Shown here in pieces: positions 17,502 through 26,401 of a stretch of 64,000 nucleotides of DNA. The first letter of the stretch is position 1; the number at the start of each line of letters is the position of its first letter. The position numbers and the translations under genes are program-made. The stretch comes from Legionellaceae bacterium (GTDB lineage: Bacteria; Pseudomonadota; Gammaproteobacteria; Legionellales; Legionellaceae). Under the pieces are notes generated by a model, which was not told the DNA's origin, did no database searches, and worked only from the letters and a program-made list of their open reading frames with translations. The stretch covers positions 1-64,000 of the forward strand of contig JAGOTG010000005.1 of NCBI GenBank assembly GCA_018061965.1, in the 5' to 3' direction.

Positions 17502-17973
17502 ATCTTAATTCAATAATTTTTTGTACGGGGTAAACATGAATAGACGCTTTATTAGCCGCCTGATAATCTATATTGCGTAAAATATCAGCCAAGCTTTGGC
17601 TTTTATCACGCGAACTAACCGTCACTAAAATAGGAATGGCCGGCTCTTGACCAAGCACACGTAATTTATAGTGTGAGACCTTGGCAATTTTATTCGTCAA
17701 CTCAGCAATCGGGCCAGACCAATCCACCGAAACATTCGTTTGCAGCCCTGGAGCGTTAGGAATATTTAAGGTATTGTCTCGATAACGAGGCGTCAACGCT
17801 TTCTCAGTTTTGGTCATTTCTAGCATAGAATCACTGACAGAATTTGCAGCCTCTGCAAGCTTAATGGTAGCATCGTCACTGGGCGCATTATACGCAGGCG
17901 TTTTTTGCATCGTGCTCGAGCAAGCCACGAGGCTGGTTAGCAAAACTAAAAGCATGATAAATTTGCTATTCAT
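17482..17973 (-). CDS. dotD: Dot/Icm outer-membrane lipoprotein DotD
   Basis: A 163-residue lipoprotein with the lipobox LVACS (Cys at about 18). The C-terminal domain (VDWSGPIAELTNKIAK, LGQEPAIPILVTVSS) is secretin N-domain-like, as in Legionella DotD (163 residues). It partners DotC in the outer-membrane complex. It is the first gene of dotD-dotC(-dotB), read towards dotA. A divergent gap carrying the tRNA-Leu promoter lies upstream. Confidence 0.94.
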   Translation of the reverse strand: MNSKFIMLLVLLTSLVACSSTMQKTPAYNAPSDDATIKLAEAANSVSDSMLEMTKTEKALTPRYRDNTLNIPNAPGLQTNVSVDWSGPIAELTNKIAKVSHYKLRVLGQEPAIPILVTVSSRDKSQSLADILRNIDYQAANKASIHVYPVQKIIELRYANPYA

Positions 17974-18106
17974 AGGATTATTATGCTTCTTAAAGGTCTA
18001 TCGATAATGTATTGATTGAAACAGGAGCGCAGCAGCTTGTCAAGGGCATTCTCAATCATATGCCAGTTTATTGAACTTGTGGATTTTTTTTTGACACCCC
18101 AGCATC

Positions 18107-18135
18107 TTGACTTCACTCACATTCTCCGTTAACTT
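18107..18135 (+). promoter_or_regulatory. Putative tRNA-Leu promoter
   Basis: TTGACT (18107-18112) and TAACTT (18130-18135) with 17-bp spacing lie about 13 bp before the mature tRNA 5' end, the expected distance for a short leader. Confidence 0.45.
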
Positions 18136-18147
18136 AGGCACCGGTAT

Positions 18148-18234
18148 GCCGAGGTGGTGGAATTGGTAGACACGCTAGCTTCAGGTGCTAGTGGGGGCAA
18201 CCCCGTGGAGGTTCGAGTCCTCTTCTCGGTACCA
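18148..18234 (+). tRNA. tRNA-Leu (anticodon CAG)
   Basis: An 87-nt gene with encoded CCA. It shows the type II features of tRNA-Leu: D-arm GGTGGTGGAATTGGTAGAC, anticodon stem GCTAG with loop CTTCAGG reading CAG, a long variable arm with GGGGGCAACCCC, and T-arm GAGGTTCGAGTCCTC. The acceptor stem begins GCCGAGG and pairs with TCTCGGT (two G-U pairs). It closely resembles the E. coli CUG-decoding leucine tRNA. No phage or integrase gene adjoins its 3' end, so I see no evidence that it serves as an attachment site here. Confidence 0.96.
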
Positions 18235-18281
18235 TTGCATGAGTGATTTTCATCCAATTCGCGTTTTGGCTTCATATCAGT

Positions 18282-18734
18282 CTAAAAAGTCGAGTATTGC
18301 GTAATGATTTTATCTAAACAATTGGAAAAACTCTGAATCTCTTTAGCACTCAACTGACTAAGCCCGCCCTGCAGCAGGCCACCACCCCGCAAAGACTCAT
18401 TCCTATTCCGCATAGCCAGCACTTGCTTAATATTATTTACCGAATAAAGCGTCCCTCTTGGGTTCAATACAATGGCTTGCTGGGCGATAAGCAGATCCGC
18501 CAAAATAATATCGGCCGTTATAACCAAGTCGTGTTGCTCTGCATGGGCAACAATGTAATTATCCGCCGCGTCAAAGGCGGACTCGACTAAAACCCGCTTA
18601 ATAAAAGGCGAAGGGGGAATAGTCACTAGGTGATTGGCAACTATAAATAACGGCACACACCGTTTGCTAGCGGCACGAAATAATATTTGCTTGATTGCTT
18701 TTGGGCAAGCGTCCCCATCAATCCAAATATTCAT
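18282..18734 (-). CDS. yaiI: YaiI/YqxD family protein (DUF188, PIN-like)
   Basis: A 150-residue member of UPF0178. The start NIWIDGDACPKAIKQIL with the acidic pair DGDACP is diagnostic, followed by ANH and the central SAFDAADNYIVAHAEQHDLVITADIILA, which contains the conserved Asp residues. The C-terminal MRNRNESLRGGG is also conserved. The fold resembles PIN nucleases; the biological role is unknown. Ends 47 bp past the tRNA on the opposite strand. Confidence 0.9.
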   Translation of the reverse strand: MNIWIDGDACPKAIKQILFRAASKRCVPLFIVANHLVTIPPSPFIKRVLVESAFDAADNYIVAHAEQHDLVITADIILADLLIAQQAIVLNPRGTLYSVNNIKQVLAMRNRNESLRGGGLLQGGLSQLSAKEIQSFSNCLDKIITQYSTF

Positions 18735-18806
18735 AGTTTCATTTTATCTGTTTTTTAATTGGTGATACACTCAATTTTATATATTCCAACGCATAAGGAT
18801 CGCGCT

Positions 18807-20039
18807 GTGAATCCTTCTTATAAAATACCACATCGTGCTTGGTATTTTTTATTGTGTTATCTAGCATACAGCTCCTATACCTTCAATTTTATAATGCTGG
18901 AATTTCTCCGCCCCAAACTCATGATCATGTATCACCTAGATACCGTCCAAATGACCCTTTATTATAAAATAATTTTTATGGGTATGTTGGCTGGCGGTAT
19001 TGTTTTTAGCTTTTTAGTCAGTCTCATCAACTATAGAACTTGCTTTATTACGCTTTGGGTCATTCAAATCCTAGGTTTGATAAAACTACTTTCGCTATCT
19101 CCCATTATAGTCAACACACCTATCATCCATCAGCTCAAAGCTGGCATGCTGTTAATGGGCATTGCCAACGGGGGAATTTTTGCAGTCATTCATCCACTAA
19201 TTGCTTTGATATTTCATGATCCCAAGCAAAGTAAAACCAAAATCATGAATTTCTTGCATACGAATTGGCCATTGTTTGTCGCCATTACTTGCCTATTTGA
19301 AGTCATATTATTGAAATATCACCTTGATTGGTTCTGGAGTATTTATGCGATGCTGTTTTTATCCTGTATTTATATGGTCGTCGCAGTGTTTTTGCCATTA
19401 CCCATACAAATACATGCGCATCGTATCCCAATCAGAACCCGACTCAAATCCATGGCACGCCCTGGCTACGTCTTGTTGTTATTTTGCATGATATGTTCTT
19501 GTGTTATTCAGTACAGCCCCTCAGTCTGGATAAAAAACTGGATAGAAATCGATTTAAAAATCCGCCCACTCTACTTTTTAATGTTTGTTAGCGGCATCCA
19601 AATTACTTTTCGTTTGTTCGCGGGCTCTATTGCGCAAAAAATATCGCCCCCAGGATTACTCGGACTTGCTGCCATCATGAGTGCATTGAGTCTCTATTTG
19701 CTCGGGATAACCACCCATACTTCGATTGCTTTGTGTGCTATAACCGTACTCATGATGAGTATCTCTTGCTATTGGCCAACTTATATTGCTATCGTCGCCG
19801 ATCGTTACCCTTTATCGAGCGGACTAGGCATGGGACTCATGAATGTGAGCGCTTATTTCGCGCTCATCCATCTTGTCCCAGAGGTGTCTACGTTGACCGA
19901 CGTAGAAACCCCTCAACACGCCTTTTTAGACTTATCCTGGTTTGCAGCTTTTGAGTTTATTTTATTGATCGGAGTCTATGTCGCTTTTCGAACGCAAGGC
20001 GGTTACAAAGTGCTTTCTACTTATGATCAGTCTTTGTAG
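18807..20039 (+). CDS. Major facilitator superfamily transporter
   Basis: A 410-residue polytopic protein with about 12 hydrophobic segments in two halves, fitting an MFS permease. The substrate is not recognisable; Legionellales have many amino-acid and phthalate-transporter-like MFS proteins. I prefer the GTG start at 18807 because AAGGA lies six bases upstream and the first membrane segment follows shortly. An in-frame ATG at 18759 adds a 16-residue leader without a ribosome site. The 3' end overlaps the convergent psd gene by 23 bp. Confidence 0.75.
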   Translation: MNPSYKIPHRAWYFLLCYLAYSSYTFNFIMLEFLRPKLMIMYHLDTVQMTLYYKIIFMGMLAGGIVFSFLVSLINYRTCFITLWVIQILGLIKLLSLSPIIVNTPIIHQLKAGMLLMGIANGGIFAVIHPLIALIFHDPKQSKTKIMNFLHTNWPLFVAITCLFEVILLKYHLDWFWSIYAMLFLSCIYMVVAVFLPLPIQIHAHRIPIRTRLKSMARPGYVLLLFCMICSCVIQYSPSVWIKNWIEIDLKIRPLYFLMFVSGIQITFRLFAGSIAQKISPPGLLGLAAIMSALSLYLLGITTHTSIALCAITVLMMSISCYWPTYIAIVADRYPLSSGLGMGLMNVSAYFALIHLVPEVSTLTDVETPQHAFLDLSWFAAFEFILLIGVYVAFRTQGGYKVLSTYDQSL

Positions 20040-20895
20040 TGAGCGTACTATGCGCCAATGCCTGACCTAGTTGAACGGTATCTCCCGCATGCATATGATC
20101 CAACCATTGGACCTGCTCGCGATTGGCGAACAAGACAATAACCGTTGACCCAAGCTTGAAATAACCCATTTCCATCGCTTTTGCGAGTACAATGCTATCC
20201 GCAGGATAGGTGAGCCGTTGAATTTTCGAGCCCCGCATAAAATCACCGTGCCATACTGTTCCCATGCTTCCAACAATGGCCGCACCCACTAATACCATCG
20301 CCATCAAACCGAATTGCGTTGAAAAAATAGCAACCACGCGTTCGTTTTTAGCAAATAAATTCGGAATAACCCGGGCAGTCCTGGGTTGTACTGAATATAA
20401 CGACCCGGGAATATAAATCATCTCCAGCAATTGGCCTTCCATGGGCATATGCACTCGATGATAATCCTTTGGGGACAAATATAATGTCGCGTAGCAACCG
20501 GCCTGAAAAGCGGTGGCATAGGATTCATCTCCACCCAATAATGCAGCCACAGAGTAGGTATGCCCTTTGGCTTGCAAGATCTGTCCATCAGACAAATAAC
20601 CAATTTCACTGATACTACCGTCCACAGGAGATATCACATCTGTTGTGGCAATGGGTCGCGCTTCCGGTCTAAGTCTTCGAATAAAAAATTCATTAAATGA
20701 AGCGTAATTGAAAGGATTGGGCTCCATGGCCTCAGCCATATTGACTGGGTATTTACCCACAAAATACCGAATAAGATGATTCTTAACTTTTATGACACGC
20801 ATATTTGCCATCCATCCGGCAAATCGATTGAGGGCGCGTTTTGGAATAAGAAATTGCGGTATCGTTTTAAAATGATCAATGAACATAAAACCCAA
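20017..20895 (-). CDS. psd: Phosphatidylserine decarboxylase
   Basis: A 292-residue proenzyme of the Psd-I type. It contains FNYASFNEFFIRRLRPEARP near the N-terminus, the active-site Asp and His segments (ISPVDGSI, PKDYHRVHMP) and the LGST self-cleavage site near the C-terminus (YFKLGSTVIVLF), whose Ser becomes the pyruvoyl group. It converts phosphatidylserine to phosphatidylethanolamine at the inner membrane. Length is normal and the enzyme looks intact. A long perfect palindrome lies just upstream of its start. Confidence 0.94.
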   Translation of the reverse strand: MGFMFIDHFKTIPQFLIPKRALNRFAGWMANMRVIKVKNHLIRYFVGKYPVNMAEAMEPNPFNYASFNEFFIRRLRPEARPIATTDVISPVDGSISEIGYLSDGQILQAKGHTYSVAALLGGDESYATAFQAGCYATLYLSPKDYHRVHMPMEGQLLEMIYIPGSLYSVQPRTARVIPNLFAKNERVVAIFSTQFGLMAMVLVGAAIVGSMGTVWHGDFMRGSKIQRLTYPADSIVLAKAMEMGYFKLGSTVIVLFANREQVQWLDHMHAGDTVQLGQALAHSTLTTKTDHK

Positions 20896-20953
20896 AATAG
20901 TTTACAAAAACCAAAATTCTACTGGTAAAACATTATTTTGACCAGCATTTTTA

Positions 20954-21134
20954 AGGAGGTTAGAAAAAACAACTTATACTTTTATCGCGTATATTGTCGA
21001 TTAGATTGCTGACTTTTTCGTGGAAAAAAGGGGAAGCTGTACTTGTTGTACAGTGAGCCTTTTGCCCATGAAAAAGTCAGCAAGATAACCACAAGATGCG
21101 CGATAAAAGTATAAGTTGTTTTTTCTAACCTCCT
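20954..21134. repeat. 181-bp palindromic element with perfect 36-bp arms
   Basis: Left arm 20954-20989 and right arm 21099-21134 are perfect reverse complements over 36 bp. Nested inside are GCTGACTTTTTC (about 21008) with GAAAAAGTCAGC, and a central hairpin CTGTAC-TTGTT-GTACAG. The whole unit can fold into one long hairpin. It encodes no protein and lies between the psd 5' end and the APC-transporter 3' end (7 bp from its stop). Confidence 0.9.
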
Positions 21135-21140
21135 AAGTCT

Positions 21141-22703
21141 TTACTCGGTCGTGGAGAGCTCTCCCAAATTACCTAAAGGCTCTCCCTGACGGTCAGCGCT
21201 AATCAATCTCTGCGACAAATGTAGCATCAGAATGCTTAAAGGTAAGATACAGAGCGTATCTGTCGGGAATGACAACAGGCCATTACCTCCGAATGATCCA
21301 AAGTAAGAAATGGTCGTTAAAGAACCCATATACAACCAGAACCAAACTAATGACGCGTCACAGGCCAATACATTTTTTCGATGATAGGCGAGATAAGTAA
21401 CCAAACCCAGCACTAATGCCACATCTAGTTTCCAAATAATAGAAAATCCACACCAATATAACATGAGGTTACACACGTAAAACGCGATATGTGATAAAAC
21501 CAGGCTATTGCGCAGTTTAAACGGCCGATGAGTATCTGGCTGCAGTTTACGCATAGCCAATAAACAAATAGGACCAATCCCATAGGAGAGAATACTAGCC
21601 GACGATAAGAAAGCCACTAGTTTTTGCCAACCCGGGAAAGGTAGAAATGCTAATATGCCGACCAACAGATTCACATATAAAGTAAAATAAGGAATACCAT
21701 GGCGATTCACTTTCAAAAAAACCTTTGGCAAATGATTATTCAACGCCATCCCGTACAAAATCCGAGAAGTAGCTGCCGTATACACAAAAGTTGTCCCAAA
21801 AGGAGAGAATGCGGCATCAAACATCAGAAAAGTTGCAACCAAGCCCAAACCAAGTAATAACGTCAATCCAACCAACGGCCCACTGTCTCCAGGATAGGTC
21901 AAATTATGCCAACCTTGCGCCAAATATTTCTGCGGCATCGCAGCAACAAAACTAAATTCCAACAAGAAATACAGCACAAATCCAATCAAGACCGCACCTA
22001 AAATTGCAATAGGAATATTACGTTGCGGATTTTTGACCTCTCCGGCTAACATCAACCCATTTTGAAACCCGGTGAATGCAAAAGCCACACCGCCTGCCGA
22101 CAGCGCCGTGAAAATTTGTACCCAGCTTTCCTTATCCCCTAAACTAATATGAATGTTGGCCAATGAGGGTGAGTGGTTAAGTAGCGCAATAATGGCAATG
22201 CCTGGCAAAATAAATTTCAGTAAACTGGCATATTTGTTACATTCGGCCAACAGCTTGATGCCATAGGAATTCAGCACCACCACAAATAGCATGATCCCAA
22301 TCGCGGCTACATACCCATATTTAGACAGGGTCAGACTTGCTGTATTGCTGTTAATGAGAATCGGAAAAAAATGGCTTCCATACTGCAAAATAGCTTGAAT
22401 TTCGATAGGGGTCATCACCACATAGGACAGCCATGATGTCCAAGCAAACAAAAACCCCACTTCACGGCCATGAGTAAAAGTCGGATAATTCGACATCCCA
22501 CCTGACACAGGAAACATAGCGCCCAACTCACATAAAGGCAATGCAATAAAGAGCATAAAAACCGCAGCCAGGACCCAGCTTACCAATGAATTGCTCCCAG
22601 CCATTTGTGCACTGATAAAGGGACTAAACAACCAACCAGACCCAATCATTCCGCCAGCAGAAGCAACCAAAATATTCGTGGTTGAAATATCTCGTTTTAG
22701 CAT
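21141..22703 (-). CDS. APC-superfamily amino acid permease
   Basis: A 520-residue transporter with about 12 transmembrane segments. The unwound TM1 motif GGMIGSGWLFSP at the N-terminus and the TM6 region GGVAFAFTGFQNGLMLAGEVKNPQRNIP are hallmarks of the APC family (five-plus-five LeuT fold). The TM8-TM9 region includes FGTTFVYTAATSRILYGMA. It imports or exchanges amino acids across the inner membrane; the specific substrate is not evident. Single gene flanked by palindromes at both ends. Confidence 0.87.
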   Translation of the reverse strand: MLKRDISTTNILVASAGGMIGSGWLFSPFISAQMAGSNSLVSWVLAAVFMLFIALPLCELGAMFPVSGGMSNYPTFTHGREVGFLFAWTSWLSYVVMTPIEIQAILQYGSHFFPILINSNTASLTLSKYGYVAAIGIMLFVVVLNSYGIKLLAECNKYASLLKFILPGIAIIALLNHSPSLANIHISLGDKESWVQIFTALSAGGVAFAFTGFQNGLMLAGEVKNPQRNIPIAILGAVLIGFVLYFLLEFSFVAAMPQKYLAQGWHNLTYPGDSGPLVGLTLLLGLGLVATFLMFDAAFSPFGTTFVYTAATSRILYGMALNNHLPKVFLKVNRHGIPYFTLYVNLLVGILAFLPFPGWQKLVAFLSSASILSYGIGPICLLAMRKLQPDTHRPFKLRNSLVLSHIAFYVCNLMLYWCGFSIIWKLDVALVLGLVTYLAYHRKNVLACDASLVWFWLYMGSLTTISYFGSFGGNGLLSFPTDTLCILPLSILMLHLSQRLISADRQGEPLGNLGELSTTE

Positions 22704-22794
22704 GTTCTGCTCCTACTCTGAAAAATGATGAATAAAACGAACTAACAATATAACTTTTTTGCGTTAAATGTTCTCTTTATTTTTTTCATAATTT

Positions 22795-22870
22795 ACGTGA
22801 TGTTCGACTTTTTAATAACTCGACGTGACGCGGCACGCAGGCTATGAGAGAAAAAAGTCGAACATTGCGT
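22795..22870. repeat. Inverted repeat upstream of the APC permease
   Basis: The 19-bp arms ACGTGATGTTCGACTTTTT (22795-22813) and its near complement (22852-22870) match at 17 positions around a 38-bp spacer. The GACTTTTT core is shared with the inner arms of the larger palindrome at 20954-21134, so the two may belong to one family. It lies about 90 bp upstream of the permease start. Confidence 0.7.
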
Positions 22871-22981
22871 TAATTTTGAATTACAAATAAAGATCAGAAG
22901 CCATTGCAAATAGAATAGGACATGTTGATAATTCAGAGCGCCTAGCTCCCCAGGTACGTCACTAGAAGCAGGATAAATACT

Positions 22982-24907
22982 TTGAGTTATTCCGAAGCAA
23001 AATATAGAGCCGAAATTGACGGGTTACGCGCCATAGCGGTTCTATCGGTTATTTTATTCCATGCCGGATTCAAACTATTCTCAGGCGGTTTTGTTGGAGT
23101 AGATGTTTTTTTCGTTATCAGTGGTTACCTCATTACGTCCATAATCCTCAAGGAAAAACAAGCAGGCACTTTTTCAATATTAGATTTCTACGAGCGTCGC
23201 GCACGGCGAATATTACCCACATTATTTTTTATTATATTGCTCTGTTTACCCTTTGCTTGGTTTGTACTGTTACCCGATCAGTTGATTGATTTTTCTAAAA
23301 GCTTAGAAGCAGTACCTGTCTTTGTATCGAATGTGCTTTTTTGGAAAAATACCGGTTATTTTGCTGCAAATGTGACAGAAAAACCATTGATTCATACATG
23401 GAGTCTTGGAATTGAAGAACAATATTATCTTTTATTTCCTTTGCTCATTACGCTTTTCTGGAGATTGGGACATAGAAAATTAATGTTGCTGATTGCAACT
23501 ATATTATTATTGTCTTTGTGGGTAAGTGAGTATTTAGTTCACCACCACCCTTCAGCTGGATTTTTTCTCATTCTGCCCCGTGCGTGGGAATTACTAATGG
23601 GATCCGTTCTGGCTTTTCTGGTTTTTAAAAAAACAATATCTCACGAATATGTCTCGTTCAGGGTCAACCAATTCTTGTCATTAAGCGGTTTTCTACTGGT
23701 GATACTTTCTATTTTTATTTTTAGTAGAAATACCCCGTTCCCAGGCCTTTACGCACTGATGCCCGTCATTGGCACAACATTAATCATTGCATTTTCTGCG
23801 CCGAAAACGTTTGCTTACCAATGCTTATCCAATCCATATATCGTCAAAATAGGGCTTATTTCTTATAGTGCTTATTTATGGCATCAGCCTTTGTTTGCGT
23901 TTGCGCGCGTCTACTTTTTAGAGCAACCATCCGAGTATGTATTTGTTTTATTCAGTGGGATTACGTTGTTATTCGCCTTTTTAACTTGGAAATACATTGA
24001 ACAGCCATTTAGGGATAGAACCTATTTTTCTAGACAACAGATTTTCCTACTCTCCACAATTGGGGCGTTGTTTTTCATGAGTATCGGCGTAATGGGAAAC
24101 TATACAAAAGGCTTCCCAGAAAGATTGTCAAAGTATCAACAACCCTTATTTCATTGTTCGGCTGAAAAAAATATTTTCAATGAAAACTTAGGGTGTTTTT
24201 TAGATATTGAGCATAACAAAGATCATTTTGGATCTTGTACGTTTGAATCCACAGGAACTAAAAACATGGTGCTCTGGGGCGATTCCCATGCGGCTCATTT
24301 GGTTTCAGGATTGCAGGCCATCGGTGCATATCACCATCTCACGCAATTAACAGCAACATCCTGTCAGCCAATCCTAAAAATGAATTTCCCAAACCAACCT
24401 CACTGCCTAGACATCAATACCTATGTCATGGAAAAAATTAGACGGAACCCACCTGACCAAGTCATTTTAGCGGGACGCTGGGACCCGCACAACCAGCAAT
24501 GGCGGCAATTAAAAAACACCGTGGAACAATTACATAAAGCAGGCGTTCACAATATTGTAATCATTGGGCCAGCACCCATTTGGGATAATCAATTGCCCCA
24601 TATCATGGCAAGATTTAATGTCCCATTTGAGCGTTTACCGAGACGATTAAAGGATCATGTTGAAGCAGACATTTTTTTAACCGATCGAGACATGCAGGGG
24701 GCTGCACAACAATGGCAAGTAAGCTATATTTCCCTACTATCTATGCTGTGCAATCAACATGGATGTTTATCTAGATTAGGCAAAACGCCCGATCAATTAA
24801 TGAGTTTAGATGAAGGACATTTCACGCCAGCAGGCTCAAAATATGTGGCATCTAAACTGCCACACATTGAAGAATCGTTAAGGAACGGGCCAGAAATAAC
24901 TACATAA
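22982..24907 (+). CDS. OafA/YrhL-type membrane O-acyltransferase with SGNH domain
   Basis: A 641-residue two-domain enzyme. Residues 1-370 are an acyltransferase-3 membrane domain: YRAEIDGLRAIAVLSVILFH with the catalytic His, FVGVDVFFVISGYLI, DFYERRARRILPTL and HTWSLGIEEQYYLLFPL. Residues about 400-641 form an SGNH hydrolase-like domain: LWGDSHAAHL with the nucleophilic Ser near 434, and DEGHFTPAGSKYVA carrying the C-terminal Asp/His. Such proteins acetylate LPS O-antigen, peptidoglycan or other surface glycans. The family's N-terminus requires the TTG start at 22982, which has AGGA eight bases upstream. Overlaps the convergent next gene by 8 bp. Confidence 0.9.
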   Translation: MSYSEAKYRAEIDGLRAIAVLSVILFHAGFKLFSGGFVGVDVFFVISGYLITSIILKEKQAGTFSILDFYERRARRILPTLFFIILLCLPFAWFVLLPDQLIDFSKSLEAVPVFVSNVLFWKNTGYFAANVTEKPLIHTWSLGIEEQYYLLFPLLITLFWRLGHRKLMLLIATILLLSLWVSEYLVHHHPSAGFFLILPRAWELLMGSVLAFLVFKKTISHEYVSFRVNQFLSLSGFLLVILSIFIFSRNTPFPGLYALMPVIGTTLIIAFSAPKTFAYQCLSNPYIVKIGLISYSAYLWHQPLFAFARVYFLEQPSEYVFVLFSGITLLFAFLTWKYIEQPFRDRTYFSRQQIFLLSTIGALFFMSIGVMGNYTKGFPERLSKYQQPLFHCSAEKNIFNENLGCFLDIEHNKDHFGSCTFESTGTKNMVLWGDSHAAHLVSGLQAIGAYHHLTQLTATSCQPILKMNFPNQPHCLDINTYVMEKIRRNPPDQVILAGRWDPHNQQWRQLKNTVEQLHKAGVHNIVIIGPAPIWDNQLPHIMARFNVPFERLPRRLKDHVEADIFLTDRDMQGAAQQWQVSYISLLSMLCNQHGCLSRLGKTPDQLMSLDEGHFTPAGSKYVASKLPHIEESLRNGPEITT

Positions 24908-25871
24908 GAGACCGAATCTGCACCGGTGGTTGTTCAGAGTCTATTCTTTGATCTGAATCAGCCTGCACTGCATCTTGCAAATGATGCAGACCAGATAACA
25001 AAATACCTGAAGCATCCTTTTTTGCGATGCGAACAAAAATATCATGGCGCAGGTTTGCGCGGATAGGCGGCCTTTCATTAATACACTGGAATAACTCTTG
25101 TTCATTCCGGCATAAATTAATTCGCATTTTACCCATATCACCAGGTAACAGGCTACAAATATAATTTTTCACGGTATCAAAATCATAGGGCACATCGCCT
25201 TTGACAAAAGCCATCAATTGTTGTGACGGAAGCTCGACATGATTCCCTTGCGGTAGAAGCTCAGCTTGCACAAGTCGATCCACCCATGTTTTACCTAAGG
25301 TCATTTTTAACCAAAATTTCACTTTGATGATCTCTAAAAATGCGAGCATTTTGGCCGGATCTAGCAAACACTTTTGATAGTCTTGTTGAGAAAAGCCATA
25401 TCTTCCTGTGCTAAACCGCAGCAGGATACAAATAGGATATTTTTCTTCGCCATCATAAATTTCAAAATTAAGATGCAAGCGTTTGTCTTTCTCGGGATCT
25501 TTTTCATCCGTCGCAAAATCCAAACGGTAAGACATATTTGCATTACCAGGTAAAGCCAGTTTCAGGCCGATTACCAGTCCTTTACAAAACATCACCCCAT
25601 GATCTTTTTTTCCAATATACGCAGGGAGTGCATAATTTTGAAATAATACCACTGGGCTCACCATATCTAGCCCCTCATCCTCAAATGCTTTGTCCTGTTT
25701 GAGGATATATTGCCACGCCTTTTTAAAATCTTTACTAGCCAGGGCTTTAAATGTCTTTAAAAACTCTTTTTTCTCTTTTTCCGTCTTTTTGTCTACTACA
25801 ACGAAAATTCTATGCATGGCGCGTAAGGTTTTGCTAAGACTGTATTGACCAGGTAATGTCTTTTCTTGCAT
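24900..25871 (-). CDS. Uncharacterised 323-residue cytoplasmic protein
   Basis: I do not recognise this family. The protein has no signal peptide and no membrane segment. Residues about 30-60 are very Lys/Glu-rich and helical (KKTEKEKKEFLKTFKALA). The middle (about 90-180) alternates hydrophobic and polar residues like a beta-rich domain (GLKLALPG, RLDFATDEKDPEKDKRLHLNFEIYDG), and the C-terminus is polar. It is monocistronic, convergent with the acyltransferase gene and divergent from trxA. Orphan proteins of this size are common among Dot/Icm substrates in Legionellales, but nothing here shows secretion. Confidence 0.6.
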   Translation of the reverse strand: MQEKTLPGQYSLSKTLRAMHRIFVVVDKKTEKEKKEFLKTFKALASKDFKKAWQYILKQDKAFEDEGLDMVSPVVLFQNYALPAYIGKKDHGVMFCKGLVIGLKLALPGNANMSYRLDFATDEKDPEKDKRLHLNFEIYDGEEKYPICILLRFSTGRYGFSQQDYQKCLLDPAKMLAFLEIIKVKFWLKMTLGKTWVDRLVQAELLPQGNHVELPSQQLMAFVKGDVPYDFDTVKNYICSLLPGDMGKMRINLCRNEQELFQCINERPPIRANLRHDIFVRIAKKDASGILLSGLHHLQDAVQADSDQRIDSEQPPVQIRSLM

Positions 25872-25971
25872 AGCGATCTCCTATCCTTGATTGGTATACA
25901 TGACTTACGAAAAAAACGTAGGTATGATAGCATCTTTATCATCTGAATACCGGTCATTAAGGAGTCATTTT

Positions 25972-26298
25972 ATGAGCGAACACATTAAACAAGTCACTGA
26001 TAGCAGTTTCGAACAAGATGTTATGTCTGCCAACACAGCCGTTTTGGTGGACTTCTGGGCAGAATGGTGCGGTCCATGTCGCGCATTGACACCTATTTTT
26101 GAAGAGGTTGCAAAAAGTCATCATGAGTCAATTGGCTTTGCCAAAATTAATATCGATGAAAACCCAGCAACACCGGGCAAATATGGTGTCATGAGTATTC
26201 CAACGTTGATTTTGTTTAAAAATGGTCAAGTTGAAGCCATGAAAACGGGATTATTATCCAAATCTCAACTAATTGCCTTTATTGAGAGTCATACCTAG
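25972..26298 (+). CDS. trxA: Thioredoxin
   Basis: A 108-residue thioredoxin with the redox motif WCGPC (Cys33, Cys36), the buried Asp of VDFWAEW, the cis-Pro in SIPTLILFKNG, and normal length. It reduces cytoplasmic disulfides using electrons from thioredoxin reductase. The start at 25972 is set by AAGGAG at 25959-25964; a longer in-frame extension from 25891 has no such site and no family support. Met/Thr (VMSIPT) replaces the more usual R(S/G)IPT before the cis-Pro. Followed directly by a dispersed intergenic repeat. Confidence 0.93.
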   Translation: MSEHIKQVTDSSFEQDVMSANTAVLVDFWAEWCGPCRALTPIFEEVAKSHHESIGFAKINIDENPATPGKYGVMSIPTLILFKNGQVEAMKTGLLSKSQLIAFIESHT

Positions 26299-26307
26299 CC
26301 AATTGCA

Positions 26308-26397
26308 CATCATCCTGAGCGCGTTTTTGTGCGAAAGATCTCCGGATTAAGCCCCGTGCCGACTTCCTGAGATCCTTCACTGCGTTCAAGATGACGT
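26308..26397. repeat. Dispersed intergenic repeat, copy 2
   Basis: Begins CATCATCCTGAGCGCG and ends GATCCTTCACTGCGTTCAAGATGACG. The ends are complementary (CATCATCCTGA against TCAAGATGACG), giving a hairpin-like unit. It is related to the copy at 5549-5623. It fills the trxA-thiN gap and touches the thiN start. Confidence 0.65.
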
Positions 26398-26401
26398 ACG
26401 T

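Noticed and set aside
18148..18300. tRNA-Leu as an island attachment site
   Set aside because: No integrase gene or direct repeat of the tRNA 3' end was seen downstream; the next gene is the ordinary yaiI.
25891..25971. 27-residue N-terminal extension of thioredoxin
   Set aside because: The ribosome site AAGGAG is placed for the ATG at 25972, and thioredoxins of normal length start there.
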